A stretch of DNA of 64,000 bases from Candidatus Thiodiazotropha sp. 'RUGA' (GTDB lineage Bacteria; Pseudomonadota; Gammaproteobacteria; Chromatiales; Chromatiaceae): NCBI GenBank assembly GCA_016842065.1, contig JAEPDS010000021.1, positions 1-64,000 of the forward strand, given 5' to 3'. Both the position numbers and the translations under genes were made by a program. Numbering within the stretch: the first letter of the stretch is position 1; each line of letters opens with the position of its first letter. The notes beneath the pieces are model-generated. The model saw only the letters and a list, made by a program, of their open reading frames with translations, did no database searches and had not been told where the DNA came from. Below are positions 35,521-44,727 of the stretch, in pieces.

Positions 35521-36194
35521 TTGCCGGCAGACCGTTAAGATACATTGCCGCCATTGCTGTTTCTCTGGGTCTGCATATGATCATGGTTACCAGCTGGTCT
35601 GAGATGCGCATAGAGCATGCAAAAATCGCTGATCCGAAATCCAATCCCCTACTGGTTCAAGTAAGCTTTACTCAACCAACACCTGAAGCAGTGCAACAAA
35701 ATCCGGTTGAGAAAAAAGTTGTAAAACAGCAGCCTCCCAAGCCAAAAGCGAAACCCAAAGCCAAAAAGCGTCCCAGAAAAAAGATTGTAAAGGCCGAAAA
35801 ACCAACACCCAAGAAAAAGCCGCAGCCAATCATCGAAGCAGCACCGGTTGAACCGAGCAAACCAGAGGCAGTTGCACAACCGGCCCCAGCGAAAACCCAA
35901 CCCAAAGCGCAGTTGCTGGAGATCTATCTGGCAGAAATCCTCTCCAGTATTGAGCAAAAGAAACGCTATCCAACCCTGGCGCGCCGTAAAAACATTGAAG
36001 GAAAAGTCCGCGTCAGATTCAAGCTGTCCTGCGGTGGTGATATCACAGAACTTGAAATTCAAGGGGCCCATGGCCTGTTACGAAAAGCTACCAACAAAGC
36101 CATCAAGGCCGCACAACCTTTCCCGAAAATTCCGCAAGCATTACAGTGCCCTCTGCCCGTGACATACGCTATGGCCTATTCTCTGAAGCAGTGA
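35517..36194 (+). CDS. tonB: TonB energy transducer
   Basis: A 225-residue TonB protein: N-terminal membrane anchor (YIAAIAVSLGLHMIMVTSW, with the expected S-H pair), a Lys/Pro-rich spacer at about 60-130 (repeated KPKAKPKAKKRPRKK-like text), and the C-terminal TonB domain (YPTLARRKNIEGKVRVRFKL ... ELEIQGAHGLLRKATNKAI). It carries energy from ExbBD to the receptor encoded at the head of the same operon, making this a self-contained uptake system. Confidence 0.95.
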   Translation: MIAGRPLRYIAAIAVSLGLHMIMVTSWSEMRIEHAKIADPKSNPLLVQVSFTQPTPEAVQQNPVEKKVVKQQPPKPKAKPKAKKRPRKKIVKAEKPTPKKKPQPIIEAAPVEPSKPEAVAQPAPAKTQPKAQLLEIYLAEILSSIEQKKRYPTLARRKNIEGKVRVRFKLSCGGDITELEIQGAHGLLRKATNKAIKAAQPFPKIPQALQCPLPVTYAMAYSLKQ

Positions 36195-36292
36195 CTCAGC
36201 ACCTGGTATCAGAGATGGGCTTTTTTGGCATGGTTAGCGGGTTGAATACACCTTTTGACCCTGTTTCAAAGGCTCCTTAAGAATCACAAGAC

Positions 36293-36324
36293 AAAAAAAA
36301 CCCGCATGAGGGGAAACACGCGGG
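36293..36324 (-). terminator. Rho-independent terminator of the multihaem cytochrome gene
   Basis: On the minus strand, ACCCGC and GCGGGT form a stem around a 12-base loop, followed by eight T (the A-run at 36293-36300). It lies 22 bp past the cytochrome stop codon, between the convergent tonB and cytochrome genes. Confidence 0.8.
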
Positions 36325-36346
36325 TAAGGGTAAAACTACCTGATTC

Positions 36347-39226
36347 TTAATCGTGGTTTATTTCATTCTCATGGCACTCGACACAGCCAACCATATAACC
36401 TTTTTCAAAGGTGGCACTGTTTCCATCCGGACAGAATGCCGTGCTTGAATCACACTCCAGATCCCGGGTAACAGCCATGCGTGAGAGCACCGTACCCAAG
36501 CCATCTGGACCGTGGCATGCCTTACACTCATCCGAGTTACGCTCTGCCATATCGCCATGGCCGCCATCAGCGAACCGGGTATTGCCGACGGGATGCATAC
36601 CGTGCGGACCGCCAAGGGTATTTCCTAAATCCCCTTCGTGACAGGTACTGCACTCAATGATGGTTCCTTTATGACCCTGCAGCTGATTGGCCGCCACGTT
36701 GTCGTTGGCTGCATCATGTTTATTCGGCCAGATACCATGTGTCGCGCCGTGACAAGCTTCGCAAAAGATTCCTTCATGACCCACACTGACACGATAGAGC
36801 ATGGGATTACCGACGCGCGGGTCATCGGGCCCGGTCACCGCCGGGTTATCTGCCTCAATGCTGTTTTCAGCAAATCGCTTGTTGCTTGGAACAATCGGTG
36901 TCGCCTTGGCATCATCAGACAGATAGGCTTTGAAGAGTCTGATGTTGTCCGGATTGCTGTCGGTATCGGCTGGATTTACAACAGTACCGGGCATACCGGC
37001 CATATTGTCCATGGCATCACCAGTATGACAGGAGCCACAGCCCGGCTCATTGGCCCAGGGCACACGGGGTTGCTGTGGATCGGCAGTCGTATCGTAGAAG
37101 TTGCCGCCAAGCACAAAGTCTCCTGGATTATCCGGAGTCACCTTATCGGTAAAGTCCTTACCTACCTGCATCATATCGCCATGACAGTCCTGACAGAGCA
37201 TACCGCCATTCGACATGGCACCGCGCAGACAATCGGTACGTCGACCGGGATGACACTGGTAACAGGTCTCCTGCAGCACCTCACGACGCTCCTGATGATT
37301 GGCGACAACACCAAACTCATCCTTGATCGCATCCGGCATGTCAGGAAAGATCAACGTACCACTCTCATCAGTGAGACTGCCGTGGTGACTGTGCATCACA
37401 TTCGACATACTCTTCACCGAGATCTGATTACGACCATTGGCAAATCCGCCATACGGGTCGAACTCCGGACCCAACGGACCCAGCTGCGCAAGATCGAGTG
37501 CCGGTGTGTAGTGACACTGTTGACAGACCACTGGAGTCTGATTCTCCAGATCGGTGCCGTGCTTCTGATCATGCAGACGGACCAGGTTCAGATCCGTTGC
37601 ATACTCCTTGCTGACTTCATCCGGCACCATCTCATACATCGGATCATCCAGTGATGAGGCGACCTCGGTTAAAGCGGCCGTTGCAAGACCGTTACCACCA
37701 TCCACATCCGCCCCGTGACAGGCACCACAGTTGGCTTCACCGGAGATCGGTACCACGGTATCCACCGAGGCCAGAACGGTCTCACCCTGCTTGGCCTGGA
37801 CACGATACAGCGGCCATGGGTTTTCCAGGCCGAAATCATCAAATGCACTGATGGGTATACCAGGCGCTTCAAACCAGTTCACGCCCTCTACCACATAACC
37901 GAACTGGAAGTTCCTATCCAGTCCAAGGGCAGGAAACATATCGATGAAGAAAGGCTGATCCGTGACAAAAGCCTCGAACTTCTCGAGCGCATTTTCCACG
38001 TAGGGACCATGACGACCTGGCATTGCCTGTTGCTCAGCAGAGAGAGCGAAATCCCCCAGGTAGAGTTGCTCAACATTGGGCATCGGCAGACCCAGGTCAA
38101 GAATACCTTCAACCGGCCCGGCCGGATAAAAAGCCGGAAGGATGCCGGGTGGATAGAAAGGATCGTAGGCATCCCGGGCCACATCCCAGAAGTTGGTCTT
38201 GAAGACCTCACCGGTGGTTGCATTCCTGCTCGAATAGGCTGGGCCGGATTGGGCTGAATTCAGACCAGTTGTAATGATCGGATCCTGTGGATTTGAAGCC
38301 GCTGAATAGTAAACTTCCACATCGTTGGGCCCCAGGATCTCCGGCTCGAGACCGCGCCTGATCACTGTCGCGTGGAGTACATTGAACGGTGGCAGGATGC
38401 TTGAAATGCGGGTATCGAAATCCCCGCAGTGCATGCCCAGGTCATTGACTGCAAATACACGGTAATCGCTGGTATTGATTAGCGGCTGCTCTGGAACCGG
38501 GTCACCGGGTATACCGTTCTGGCTGGTTGAATTGATCGATAGGGCCGTTGGCTGACCACCCTCCTGAATCGATGCTACGGTGATTACTTCGGTAGCAGCG
38601 CCTTCGCTATCCTTCACGCTAAGCATCACCTGAAAGATACCGGCTTCGCTATAAACATGGGATGGGTTGGCTTCACTACTGGTGTTACCATCACCAAAAT
38701 CCCAAAGATAAACCAGCTCACCCATTTCCGGATCACTGGACCCTTCACTTGAAAAGTCGACCGCCTCATCCGGGCTACCTGAATAGGGCCCATTGGCATT
38801 CACTATCGGCGGCATATTGCCGTCGCCACCGCCCATATCACCGTTACAATTATCAGGTGCATCCTTAACGCGCATCTCATCCATGGCTCCGTCAGCACTG
38901 CGTTTTGCACTGACTTTACACGGAACTTCTGCGTCATCTTTTATCTTGATCTTGAAACGCCAGTCATCATCCTTGGAAACAACACTCTCTATAACATCCT
39001 CGGTTGCTGCATTCATGAGCACAACTTCGAGATCTTCTCCACCCTTGCCTTTTACAATCAGCCGGTTCTCCTCATACTTCCAAATCGCTTTTTTTATCGT
39101 GAAGTATTCATCCTCACTTTCACTTTTACTTTCGCTTGCAAAGAGCGTGTTGGAAGTCAGCGCCAGAAACCCTACAGGCAAGAAGGTATAGAAGATCGCC
39201 CTCGTCCATTTCTTTGCTCTGTTCAT
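36347..39226 (-). CDS. Exported nine-haem c-type cytochrome with a PKD domain
   Basis: A 959-residue secreted protein. A signal peptide ends near LFASESKS. Residues about 140-225 are a PKD domain (VNANGPYSGSPDEAVDFSSE; VYLWDFGDGNTSSEANPSHV). The C-terminal half carries nine CxxCH haem sites: CGACH, CQQCH, CYQCH, CQDCH, CGSCH, CEACH, CSTCH, CKACH and CVECH. No lipobox is visible. Proteins of this layout work as periplasmic or outer-surface electron carriers. It lies 134 bp downstream of the sensor kinase on the same strand and may be controlled by it. It converges on the TonB operon. Confidence 0.9.
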   Translation of the reverse strand: MNRAKKWTRAIFYTFLPVGFLALTSNTLFASESKSESEDEYFTIKKAIWKYEENRLIVKGKGGEDLEVVLMNAATEDVIESVVSKDDDWRFKIKIKDDAEVPCKVSAKRSADGAMDEMRVKDAPDNCNGDMGGGDGNMPPIVNANGPYSGSPDEAVDFSSEGSSDPEMGELVYLWDFGDGNTSSEANPSHVYSEAGIFQVMLSVKDSEGAATEVITVASIQEGGQPTALSINSTSQNGIPGDPVPEQPLINTSDYRVFAVNDLGMHCGDFDTRISSILPPFNVLHATVIRRGLEPEILGPNDVEVYYSAASNPQDPIITTGLNSAQSGPAYSSRNATTGEVFKTNFWDVARDAYDPFYPPGILPAFYPAGPVEGILDLGLPMPNVEQLYLGDFALSAEQQAMPGRHGPYVENALEKFEAFVTDQPFFIDMFPALGLDRNFQFGYVVEGVNWFEAPGIPISAFDDFGLENPWPLYRVQAKQGETVLASVDTVVPISGEANCGACHGADVDGGNGLATAALTEVASSLDDPMYEMVPDEVSKEYATDLNLVRLHDQKHGTDLENQTPVVCQQCHYTPALDLAQLGPLGPEFDPYGGFANGRNQISVKSMSNVMHSHHGSLTDESGTLIFPDMPDAIKDEFGVVANHQERREVLQETCYQCHPGRRTDCLRGAMSNGGMLCQDCHGDMMQVGKDFTDKVTPDNPGDFVLGGNFYDTTADPQQPRVPWANEPGCGSCHTGDAMDNMAGMPGTVVNPADTDSNPDNIRLFKAYLSDDAKATPIVPSNKRFAENSIEADNPAVTGPDDPRVGNPMLYRVSVGHEGIFCEACHGATHGIWPNKHDAANDNVAANQLQGHKGTIIECSTCHEGDLGNTLGGPHGMHPVGNTRFADGGHGDMAERNSDECKACHGPDGLGTVLSRMAVTRDLECDSSTAFCPDGNSATFEKGYMVGCVECHENEINHD

Positions 39227-39358
39227 AGACTTGATAACCTTGGTAGTCGTTTGTTTACACAGGTTTTACGCCTATATGCAATACATCTGAAAAGCCAGAT
39301 GCAGGCTTCATGCACGACATGCGCGGTGAAACAACTAAAGCAAAAATTAGCAGTCTAT

Positions 39359-39377
39359 ACTTAAGATTGTCTTAAGT
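39359..39377. other. 19-bp palindrome overlapping the sensor-kinase stop codon
   Basis: ACTTAAGA-TTG-TCTTAAGT is an 8-bp perfect hairpin exactly over the stop of the kinase gene, in front of the cytochrome gene. It has no T-run, so it may be a regulator-binding site or an RNA stem setting the ratio between kinase and cytochrome. Confidence 0.4.
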
Positions 39378-40710
39378 GGGGAAGGAACAGGTTCACAATT
39401 AATCCGTGTCCATCTTTGCGATCCTGTAAGGTGATAATTCCCTGATGTAATTCGCAAATTTCCTTGACAATAGATAAGCCCAATCCACTCCCTGATTCAG
39501 TCTCTCCAGGGAGTCGGTTCAAGCGTTCAAATACCCATTTTTTCTTATCATCCGGAATGCCCGGACCAGAGTCCTCTACAGCAAGTTCAACACCCTTATA
39601 GTGATTCTTTATGAAAACGGAAATCTTGTTTCCACCGGGTGTAAATTTCATCGCATTGGTCACCAGGTTACTCAGCATAATTGCGAGCATTTCCCGATTG
39701 CCATTCAACTGTATCTGATCATCGGCGATCAGCTCCATTTCAACCTGTTTCGTGAGTGCCATTGGTGAGATATCGGACATCACCTCTTCTGCTACAGAGA
39801 CCAGATCGAATACTTCAAACTGCATTCTTATTTTTTCCGGCTCTATCGATGCGAGTATCAATAGTTGATTCACGACATGATTAAGATGATTCAATCCTTT
39901 GTTGATTTGAGCCAATCCCTTTTCACGCTCTTCATCAGTACGACCAGTAACACTCGATTGCATCTGCACCAGCATACCGGCAATCGGGGTGCGCAACTCA
40001 TGGGCCACGTCAGCGGTAAAACGATTATTCCGCTCAATCGAAACTTTAAGCCTTGTCAGCAGTGCATTCAGCTCATCGACAAGATCTGCCACCTCTTCTG
40101 GAATATGCTCCGCTGTGACTGGATTAAGATAGTCATAATCCCGTTCACCAATCAGTCGCGATACTGAGCGTAGCGGTCTGAATCCCTGCTGTATGATGAA
40201 CCAGAGCATGCCTGAAAGAGGGAGTACGATCAGCAGTGGTTTCACCACATCCTGAACGAATGAACTGACCAGTGCTTCACTGACAGCATGACCTCGGGCA
40301 ACATGAATCCGATAGTTGTATTCTGGAATATTAAGGGTGTAGACCCGCCAACCTTCACCATCGAATTCACTATCTGAATAGCCGTCTTGAACGGATGAAG
40401 TAAGCACATTATCTGGTGTCCCAGGCCCCTGAATAACCAGTTTATTGTCATCGGACCATACCTGAAGCAACAAGGGAAAGTCGTATCCCGACTCACTCAA
40501 ATTGATCTGATAATCCTCAAGGTCGAGCTCTTCAAGCTCATGCTCCGTAGCAACAGCCAACAGCTCTGCCACCAACTTCAGTTCCGCATCGTAGACCAGA
40601 TTGATATCCAGGCTGGTTCGCCACCAGGTAAAGCCAAAGGTAGCACCCCATAACAGCAAAATGGAGAAGGAAATCATCACCAACAATCGCAAGCGAATAG
40701 AGCGGATCAT
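39361..40710 (-). CDS. Membrane sensor histidine kinase (QseC/CusS-like)
   Basis: A 449-residue kinase: helix 1 at about 8-28, a periplasmic sensor at 30-160, helix 2 (LLIVLPLSGMLWFIIQQGF), HAMP, the phosphorylated His in TADVAHELRTPIAGMLVQMQ, the N-box NLVTNAMKFTPGGN and the G-boxes VEDSGPGIPDDKKK and GSGLGLSIVKEICELH. All key residues are present. Its partner regulator is upstream on the same strand, with a 385-bp gap in between. The multihaem cytochrome follows, so that gene is a likely target. Confidence 0.92.
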   Translation of the reverse strand: MIRSIRLRLLVMISFSILLLWGATFGFTWWRTSLDINLVYDAELKLVAELLAVATEHELEELDLEDYQINLSESGYDFPLLLQVWSDDNKLVIQGPGTPDNVLTSSVQDGYSDSEFDGEGWRVYTLNIPEYNYRIHVARGHAVSEALVSSFVQDVVKPLLIVLPLSGMLWFIIQQGFRPLRSVSRLIGERDYDYLNPVTAEHIPEEVADLVDELNALLTRLKVSIERNNRFTADVAHELRTPIAGMLVQMQSSVTGRTDEEREKGLAQINKGLNHLNHVVNQLLILASIEPEKIRMQFEVFDLVSVAEEVMSDISPMALTKQVEMELIADDQIQLNGNREMLAIMLSNLVTNAMKFTPGGNKISVFIKNHYKGVELAVEDSGPGIPDDKKKWVFERLNRLPGETESGSGLGLSIVKEICELHQGIITLQDRKDGHGLIVNLFLPHLRQS

Positions 40711-40753
40711 TATTTCACCTCCCCCGGTTCAACAGTTTATCCCGATGCCTCAA

Positions 40754-41011
40754 TCAGTCATCCAGAAGATGTCGAGAGTACCTTGATTCAGGCATGGTTG
40801 ATCCACAAATGGTCCCTTGGCGAATTGCACGTCGAATTACAAGCTCTAACTTGCATCCCTGTTTGTAAGCTGGTGGAACAGCGATGCTGTATCCCGGTTC
40901 TTTATTGTAATCTGTAAGATAATCAGCCAACGTTGCCTCAGGTTCATGTGCGACGGACAACATCAATCGATCACATAGTGGTCTGCTCAAACCACTCCAT
41001 CGATACGACAA
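40754..41011 (-). CDS. Possible small protein between regulator and kinase
   Basis: An 85-residue open frame in the same direction as the two flanking signalling genes, filling most of the gap between them. Composition is protein-like (LADYLTDYNKEPGYSIAVPP, CKLELVIRRAIRQGTICG) but there is no signal peptide, membrane helix or motif I know. It may be real or may be a relic. Confidence 0.3.
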   Translation of the reverse strand: MSYRWSGLSRPLCDRLMLSVAHEPEATLADYLTDYNKEPGYSIAVPPAYKQGCKLELVIRRAIRQGTICGSTMPESRYSRHLLDD

Positions 41012-41095
41012 TCCGATTTGGAGTTCTTATTATCAGTAATGACTTCAATCCGCTTGCGAATTATTCTTACATAGATTATTGCTGTTGATTGTTAT

Positions 41096-41785
41096 TTATC
41101 GCTTCGCGAGCAGACCAGGTTTCTCAATCACATATCCGACACCTCTCACAGTACGAATCGGATGATCGCCCAGTTTCTTCCGCAAATGATGGATATGCAC
41201 CTCTATGGCATTGCTCTCCACATCATCTTCCAGACAATAGACCTTTTCACTCAGCTTGCGGCGTGACATGACTCTGCCCATGTTCTCCATCAAGCTATGC
41301 AGGATATCGAACTCTTTTGCGGAAAGTGATATTGCACTGTTTTGAATGGTGACAGTATGTGCAGAAGGATCCAATACCAAATCACCATGCCGAAGCATTT
41401 CCGGCTCCTGGCCACTATGGCGTCGATGAAGTGCACGAATCCGGGCGCATAGTTCATCGATATCGAAAGGCTTGACTACATAATCGTCAGCGCCGCCATC
41501 CAGAGCCTTTACCCGATCGACCACCTCGGAACGAGCGGTCAATACAAGCACCGGAATCTGATTGCCTTCAGATCGCAGTCTGGCCAGCACTTCCAGGCCA
41601 GATAGCCAGGGAATGTTCAGATCGAGTAACAGAACATCATAATGAACACTTTTAACCGATTTCATCGCGGACAACCCATCGCGAACCCAATCGATGCTCA
41701 TGCCACGGCGCTCCATCACCGTTTTGATGCCATCCCCCAGCATCTCATCGTCTTCAACCAATAACAGGTTCATATCGACTGACAT
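41096..41785 (-). CDS. OmpR-family response regulator
   Basis: A 229-residue regulator. The receiver has the acidic pair (LLLVEDDEMLGDG), phospho-Asp in VLLLDLNIPWLSG and Lys in YVVKPFDIDEL; the winged-helix domain ends RTVRGVGYVIEKPG. I place the start at the ATG at 41785, preceded by GGGGGA; an in-frame start at 41956 would add 57 non-conserved residues. It is transcribed with the kinase towards the cytochrome gene. No promoter in 41786-42137 stands out. Confidence 0.93.
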   Translation of the reverse strand: MSVDMNLLLVEDDEMLGDGIKTVMERRGMSIDWVRDGLSAMKSVKSVHYDVLLLDLNIPWLSGLEVLARLRSEGNQIPVLVLTARSEVVDRVKALDGGADDYVVKPFDIDELCARIRALHRRHSGQEPEMLRHGDLVLDPSAHTVTIQNSAISLSAKEFDILHSLMENMGRVMSRRKLSEKVYCLEDDVESNAIEVHIHHLRKKLGDHPIRTVRGVGYVIEKPGLLAKR

Positions 41786-42137
41786 ACGTCCCCCGCGCAA
41801 CAATATGCCACTGACCGAGCAGAGAGGCTCCTTCCTGGACTCAACCCAAACAACATTTGAGTGCCCTTCACCCGGCATTGAATTTGTGCCGTCCCTCCGA
41901 TTACACGACAAATCTATGGCATACCTAATGTGAAATACCACGTAATAGCATAGCAAGCCAGCTGGACAGCAGGGTTAATATTGGGAATTATATACCAAAA
42001 ATGTGTAAATTTATAATATTAGAAACGTGAAACAGACCACACTACGAACCCCGTTCCCACAGATCGACGCCAAAATAAGGCCCTGGCTATCAATAGGACT
42101 CAACTATATCAAACAATTTGAAGATTAGCAGAACCAA

Positions 42138-42491
42138 TCAAACCAGCAAGAAGAAGGCGATCGCCGCCGCTGTAACCAGGCTGATCGTTGTGGGCAGGGT
42201 CACCAGCATAACGCCACTGCCCAGCATCAAATAGGCCGTCTCCACCACCAGAATCCCCATTGCGATACCTAAGGCCCTCGGCGTCTGCATCCACTGGGTC
42301 ACCCCGGCCAGGGAGATAAATGCCAATCCCAACAAGGCGGCCCCCATCATCCCCGCAAATGCCTGATTCACCGGCTCGTTGCTGAAAAAGCCGACAATCA
42401 GATAGGGATCCACAATCAGAATCACCCCCCACAGTGTCAACATCACGATCGCGAGCACCAAAGACAGACGCTGCAAAACTCGGTTAGGCAT
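42138..42491 (-). CDS. Four-helix membrane protein of unknown function
   Basis: A 117-residue integral membrane protein with four hydrophobic segments (LVLAIVMLTLWGVILIVDPY, GMMGAALLGLAFISLAG, LGIAMGILVVETAYLMLG, TTISLVTAAAIAFFLLV). A strong GGAGGGG site precedes the ATG at 42491. I do not recognise a named family. It is divergent from lexA but about 300 bp away and so probably independent of it. Confidence 0.7.
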   Translation of the reverse strand: MPNRVLQRLSLVLAIVMLTLWGVILIVDPYLIVGFFSNEPVNQAFAGMMGAALLGLAFISLAGVTQWMQTPRALGIAMGILVVETAYLMLGSGVMLVTLPTTISLVTAAAIAFFLLV

Positions 42492-42741
42492 AACCCCTCC
42501 CTAATTATCTTTTAATTATCATGGAATTATAGAAAATTTCTCGACCGAATAACAGGGATAGTTAGCGTTTGCCCTACCACCCGACATTAATACGTGATTT
42601 CAGAGGCTTGCACTGCAAGCCAATTGCAGACTCTGATCCTGCTTGCCGCTCTCCAGGCACACCTGTCCACCCATGACTTTGCGCCACACTGATTCCGTCA
42701 TCAATCAGGTAACAACAGAGCAACAGCTGGAGATACCTTTT

Positions 42742-42794
42742 GTTCTCATAATGTTCTATACTTCAAACACTGCAGATTGGAACTTTTAGAGAAC
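42742..42794. promoter_or_regulatory. Two inverted GTTC-N7-GTTC operators (LexA boxes)
   Basis: On the plus strand GTTC-TCATAAT-GTTC lies at 42742-42756. On the minus strand GTTC-TCTAAAA-GTTC lies at 42780-42794, ending 5 bases before the lexA ATG. Both match the direct-repeat LexA box known from alphaproteobacteria (GTTC-N7-GTTC), not the CTGT-N8-ACAG box of E. coli, which I do not find here. A TATACT -10-like hexamer (42758-42763) falls between them, so binding would block the promoter and the ribosome site. Confidence 0.75.
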
Positions 42795-42799
42795 AGCAT

Positions 42800-43399
42800 A
42801 TGCTCACAGCCACACAACATAGAACTCTGGCTTTTATCCGCCGCTACATGAAACGGCGCGGATATGCCCCATCACTGATTGAAATCGCCGAGGGGATCGG
42901 CATTACTTCCAAAGGCACCGCTCACCGCCATGTACAGGCACTGGCCGAAGCTGGGCGCATACGCCTGATTCCAGGTCGCAAGCGGGGTATCGAACTGGTG
43001 GACGACGAGGAACAGTCCAAATACAGTCTGCCCCTGCTGGGCAGCATTGCCGCCGGCCAACCGATCGAAGCCATCGTCGGGCAGGAGCGTCTCGATCTGG
43101 CCGAATACCTGGCCGGCGCCAACCGCTACGCCCTCCAGGTCAAAGGCGACTCGATGATCGATATCGGCATCCTGGATGGAGACCTGGTGATTATCGAACG
43201 CTGTGACACCGCCCCCGACAATGCCATTGTCGTCGCGTTGATCGATGACCAGGAGGCCACGTTGAAGCGCCTCAAGCGACTCAAAAGCGGTCGTATCAAG
43301 CTGATTGCCGAGAATTCTGAGATTGACCCCATGATCTACGCCGCAGACCGGGTAAGGATTCAAGGGGTACTGGTCTGTCAACTCCGCCAGTACCACTAA
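42800..43399 (+). CDS. lexA: LexA repressor
   Basis: A 199-residue SOS repressor. The N-terminal winged helix has EIAEGIGITSKGTAHRHVQA as its recognition region; the S-K-x-x-x-H-R spacing is closer to alphaproteobacterial LexA than to E. coli LexA. The cleavage site is Ala-Gly in LLGSIAAGQPIEA, the nucleophile is Ser in VKGDSMIDIGI, and the general base is Lys in EATLKRLKRL, so it can self-cleave with RecA. It precedes dinB by 37 bp and is probably autoregulated through the two GTTC-N7-GTTC sites. Confidence 0.95.
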   Translation: MLTATQHRTLAFIRRYMKRRGYAPSLIEIAEGIGITSKGTAHRHVQALAEAGRIRLIPGRKRGIELVDDEEQSKYSLPLLGSIAAGQPIEAIVGQERLDLAEYLAGANRYALQVKGDSMIDIGILDGDLVIIERCDTAPDNAIVVALIDDQEATLKRLKRLKSGRIKLIAENSEIDPMIYAADRVRIQGVLVCQLRQYH

Positions 43400-43436
43400 C
43401 CCGCCCTTAGCAGCAGCGCCTGTTAACACGACGCCC

Positions 43437-44705
43437 ATGCAACTTGACGACACACGCCCGGACACCTGCTGGTCCCGCGCTATTCTCCTGGTGGACATGA
43501 ACGCCTTCTTCTGTAGCGTGGAACAGATCGACCATCCCGAGCTGCAGGGGGTTCCAATCGGTATCACCAATGGTGCTCAAGGAACCTGCATTATCACCAG
43601 CTCCTACGAGGCCAGAACCTTTGGAGTACGTACCGGTATGCGCTTGAAAGAGGCGCAACGGCTCTGCCCCGGATTCAGACAGGTCCCCGCCAACCCGCAA
43701 CGCTATGCAGAGATCTCATCCCGCATCATGAAAGCGCTGGCCGAGATCACCCCCGACCTGGAGATCTTTTCAGTGGATGAGGCTTTTCTCGACGTCAGCC
43801 ACTGCCAACGCCTGCTCGGTACCCCCCAGCGAATCGCTCACCAGGTCAAGCGGGCCGTATCCGAAGCATCCGGGGGCATGGTCTGCTCAGTCGGTGTGAG
43901 TGGCGATAAAACCACCGCCAAATACGCGGCAAAACGGCAAAAGCCCAACGGGCTGACCCTGATCCCACCCAGCCAGGCCCGTGCCACACTGGCTGACATA
44001 CCGGTCACCGAACTGTGCGGTATTGCCCGGGGAATCGGTCGCTATCTGGCTGAACGGGGCGTCTACACCTGCGCTGACATGCAGCGCCTGCCGATCGGCG
44101 AAATCGGACGCCGCTTCGGCAACCCGGGGCGACGCATCTGGCTGATGGCCCAGGGGCTCGACCCCGAACCGGTCCAAACCGATGTCGACGCGCCCAAGTC
44201 CATCGGACACGGCAAGGTCATGCCCCCCAATACCAGGGACCGGGAGATTATCGACACCTTTCTGTTACACATGACGGAAAAGGTGGCGGCGCGGCTGCGA
44301 CTGCATCAGTTTCGCGCCAGCCACTTCTATATCGGCCTGCGGCTTGAGGGCGGTTTGCTGAGCCGCAAATACCATAGTGACCCACCTACGGACCACGGCC
44401 CGGATATTCTCGCGATGTGTGAGGACCTGCTGAACAACCATTGGGCAGGTGAAGGCTGCTTTCAGGTCCAGGTCACCGCCCTGGACCCCAAACCGACCGG
44501 ATACCAGAAAGATCTCCTGAAACCTGCACAACAGCAGCGAGAGCGTCTCGACCAGGCGATGGATGAGGTCAACCAACGCTACGGAGAGTTTACGCTCGCC
44601 CCCACCCGTCTGCTCGGCCGCTCCAAAATGCCTAATGTGATCGCGCCGGCCTGGAAGCCCTTTGGCCACAGAGAGACGATTCTGATGAATCACTCTGAAT
44701 CCTGA
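43437..44705 (+). CDS. dinB: DNA polymerase IV (DinB, Y-family)
   Basis: A 422-residue Y-family translesion polymerase. Catalytic carboxylates are in LLVDMNAFFCSVEQ and in FSVDEAFLDVS; the steric region reads SSYEARTFGVRTGM. The helix-hairpin-helix and little-finger domains follow (SIGHGKVMPPNTRD). It has no obvious C-terminal beta-clamp peptide that I can name. It is co-transcribed with lexA and a reduced SRAP-like gene, giving a compact SOS unit. Confidence 0.94.
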   Translation: MQLDDTRPDTCWSRAILLVDMNAFFCSVEQIDHPELQGVPIGITNGAQGTCIITSSYEARTFGVRTGMRLKEAQRLCPGFRQVPANPQRYAEISSRIMKALAEITPDLEIFSVDEAFLDVSHCQRLLGTPQRIAHQVKRAVSEASGGMVCSVGVSGDKTTAKYAAKRQKPNGLTLIPPSQARATLADIPVTELCGIARGIGRYLAERGVYTCADMQRLPIGEIGRRFGNPGRRIWLMAQGLDPEPVQTDVDAPKSIGHGKVMPPNTRDREIIDTFLLHMTEKVAARLRLHQFRASHFYIGLRLEGGLLSRKYHSDPPTDHGPDILAMCEDLLNNHWAGEGCFQVQVTALDPKPTGYQKDLLKPAQQQRERLDQAMDEVNQRYGEFTLAPTRLLGRSKMPNVIAPAWKPFGHRETILMNHSES

Positions 44706-44727
44706 ACCATAATCCTGATCTGACAAG

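Noticed and set aside
36638-37654. 338-residue open frame opposite the multihaem cytochrome gene
   Set aside because: It is the mirror of a gene with nine CxxCH sites; composition is Thr/Ile/His-rich with no motif, and it starts inside the cytochrome haem region.
41786-41956. 57-residue N-terminal extension of the OmpR-type regulator
   Set aside because: The extension is not receiver-like and the internal ATG at 41785 has a good ribosome site and the normal family N terminus.
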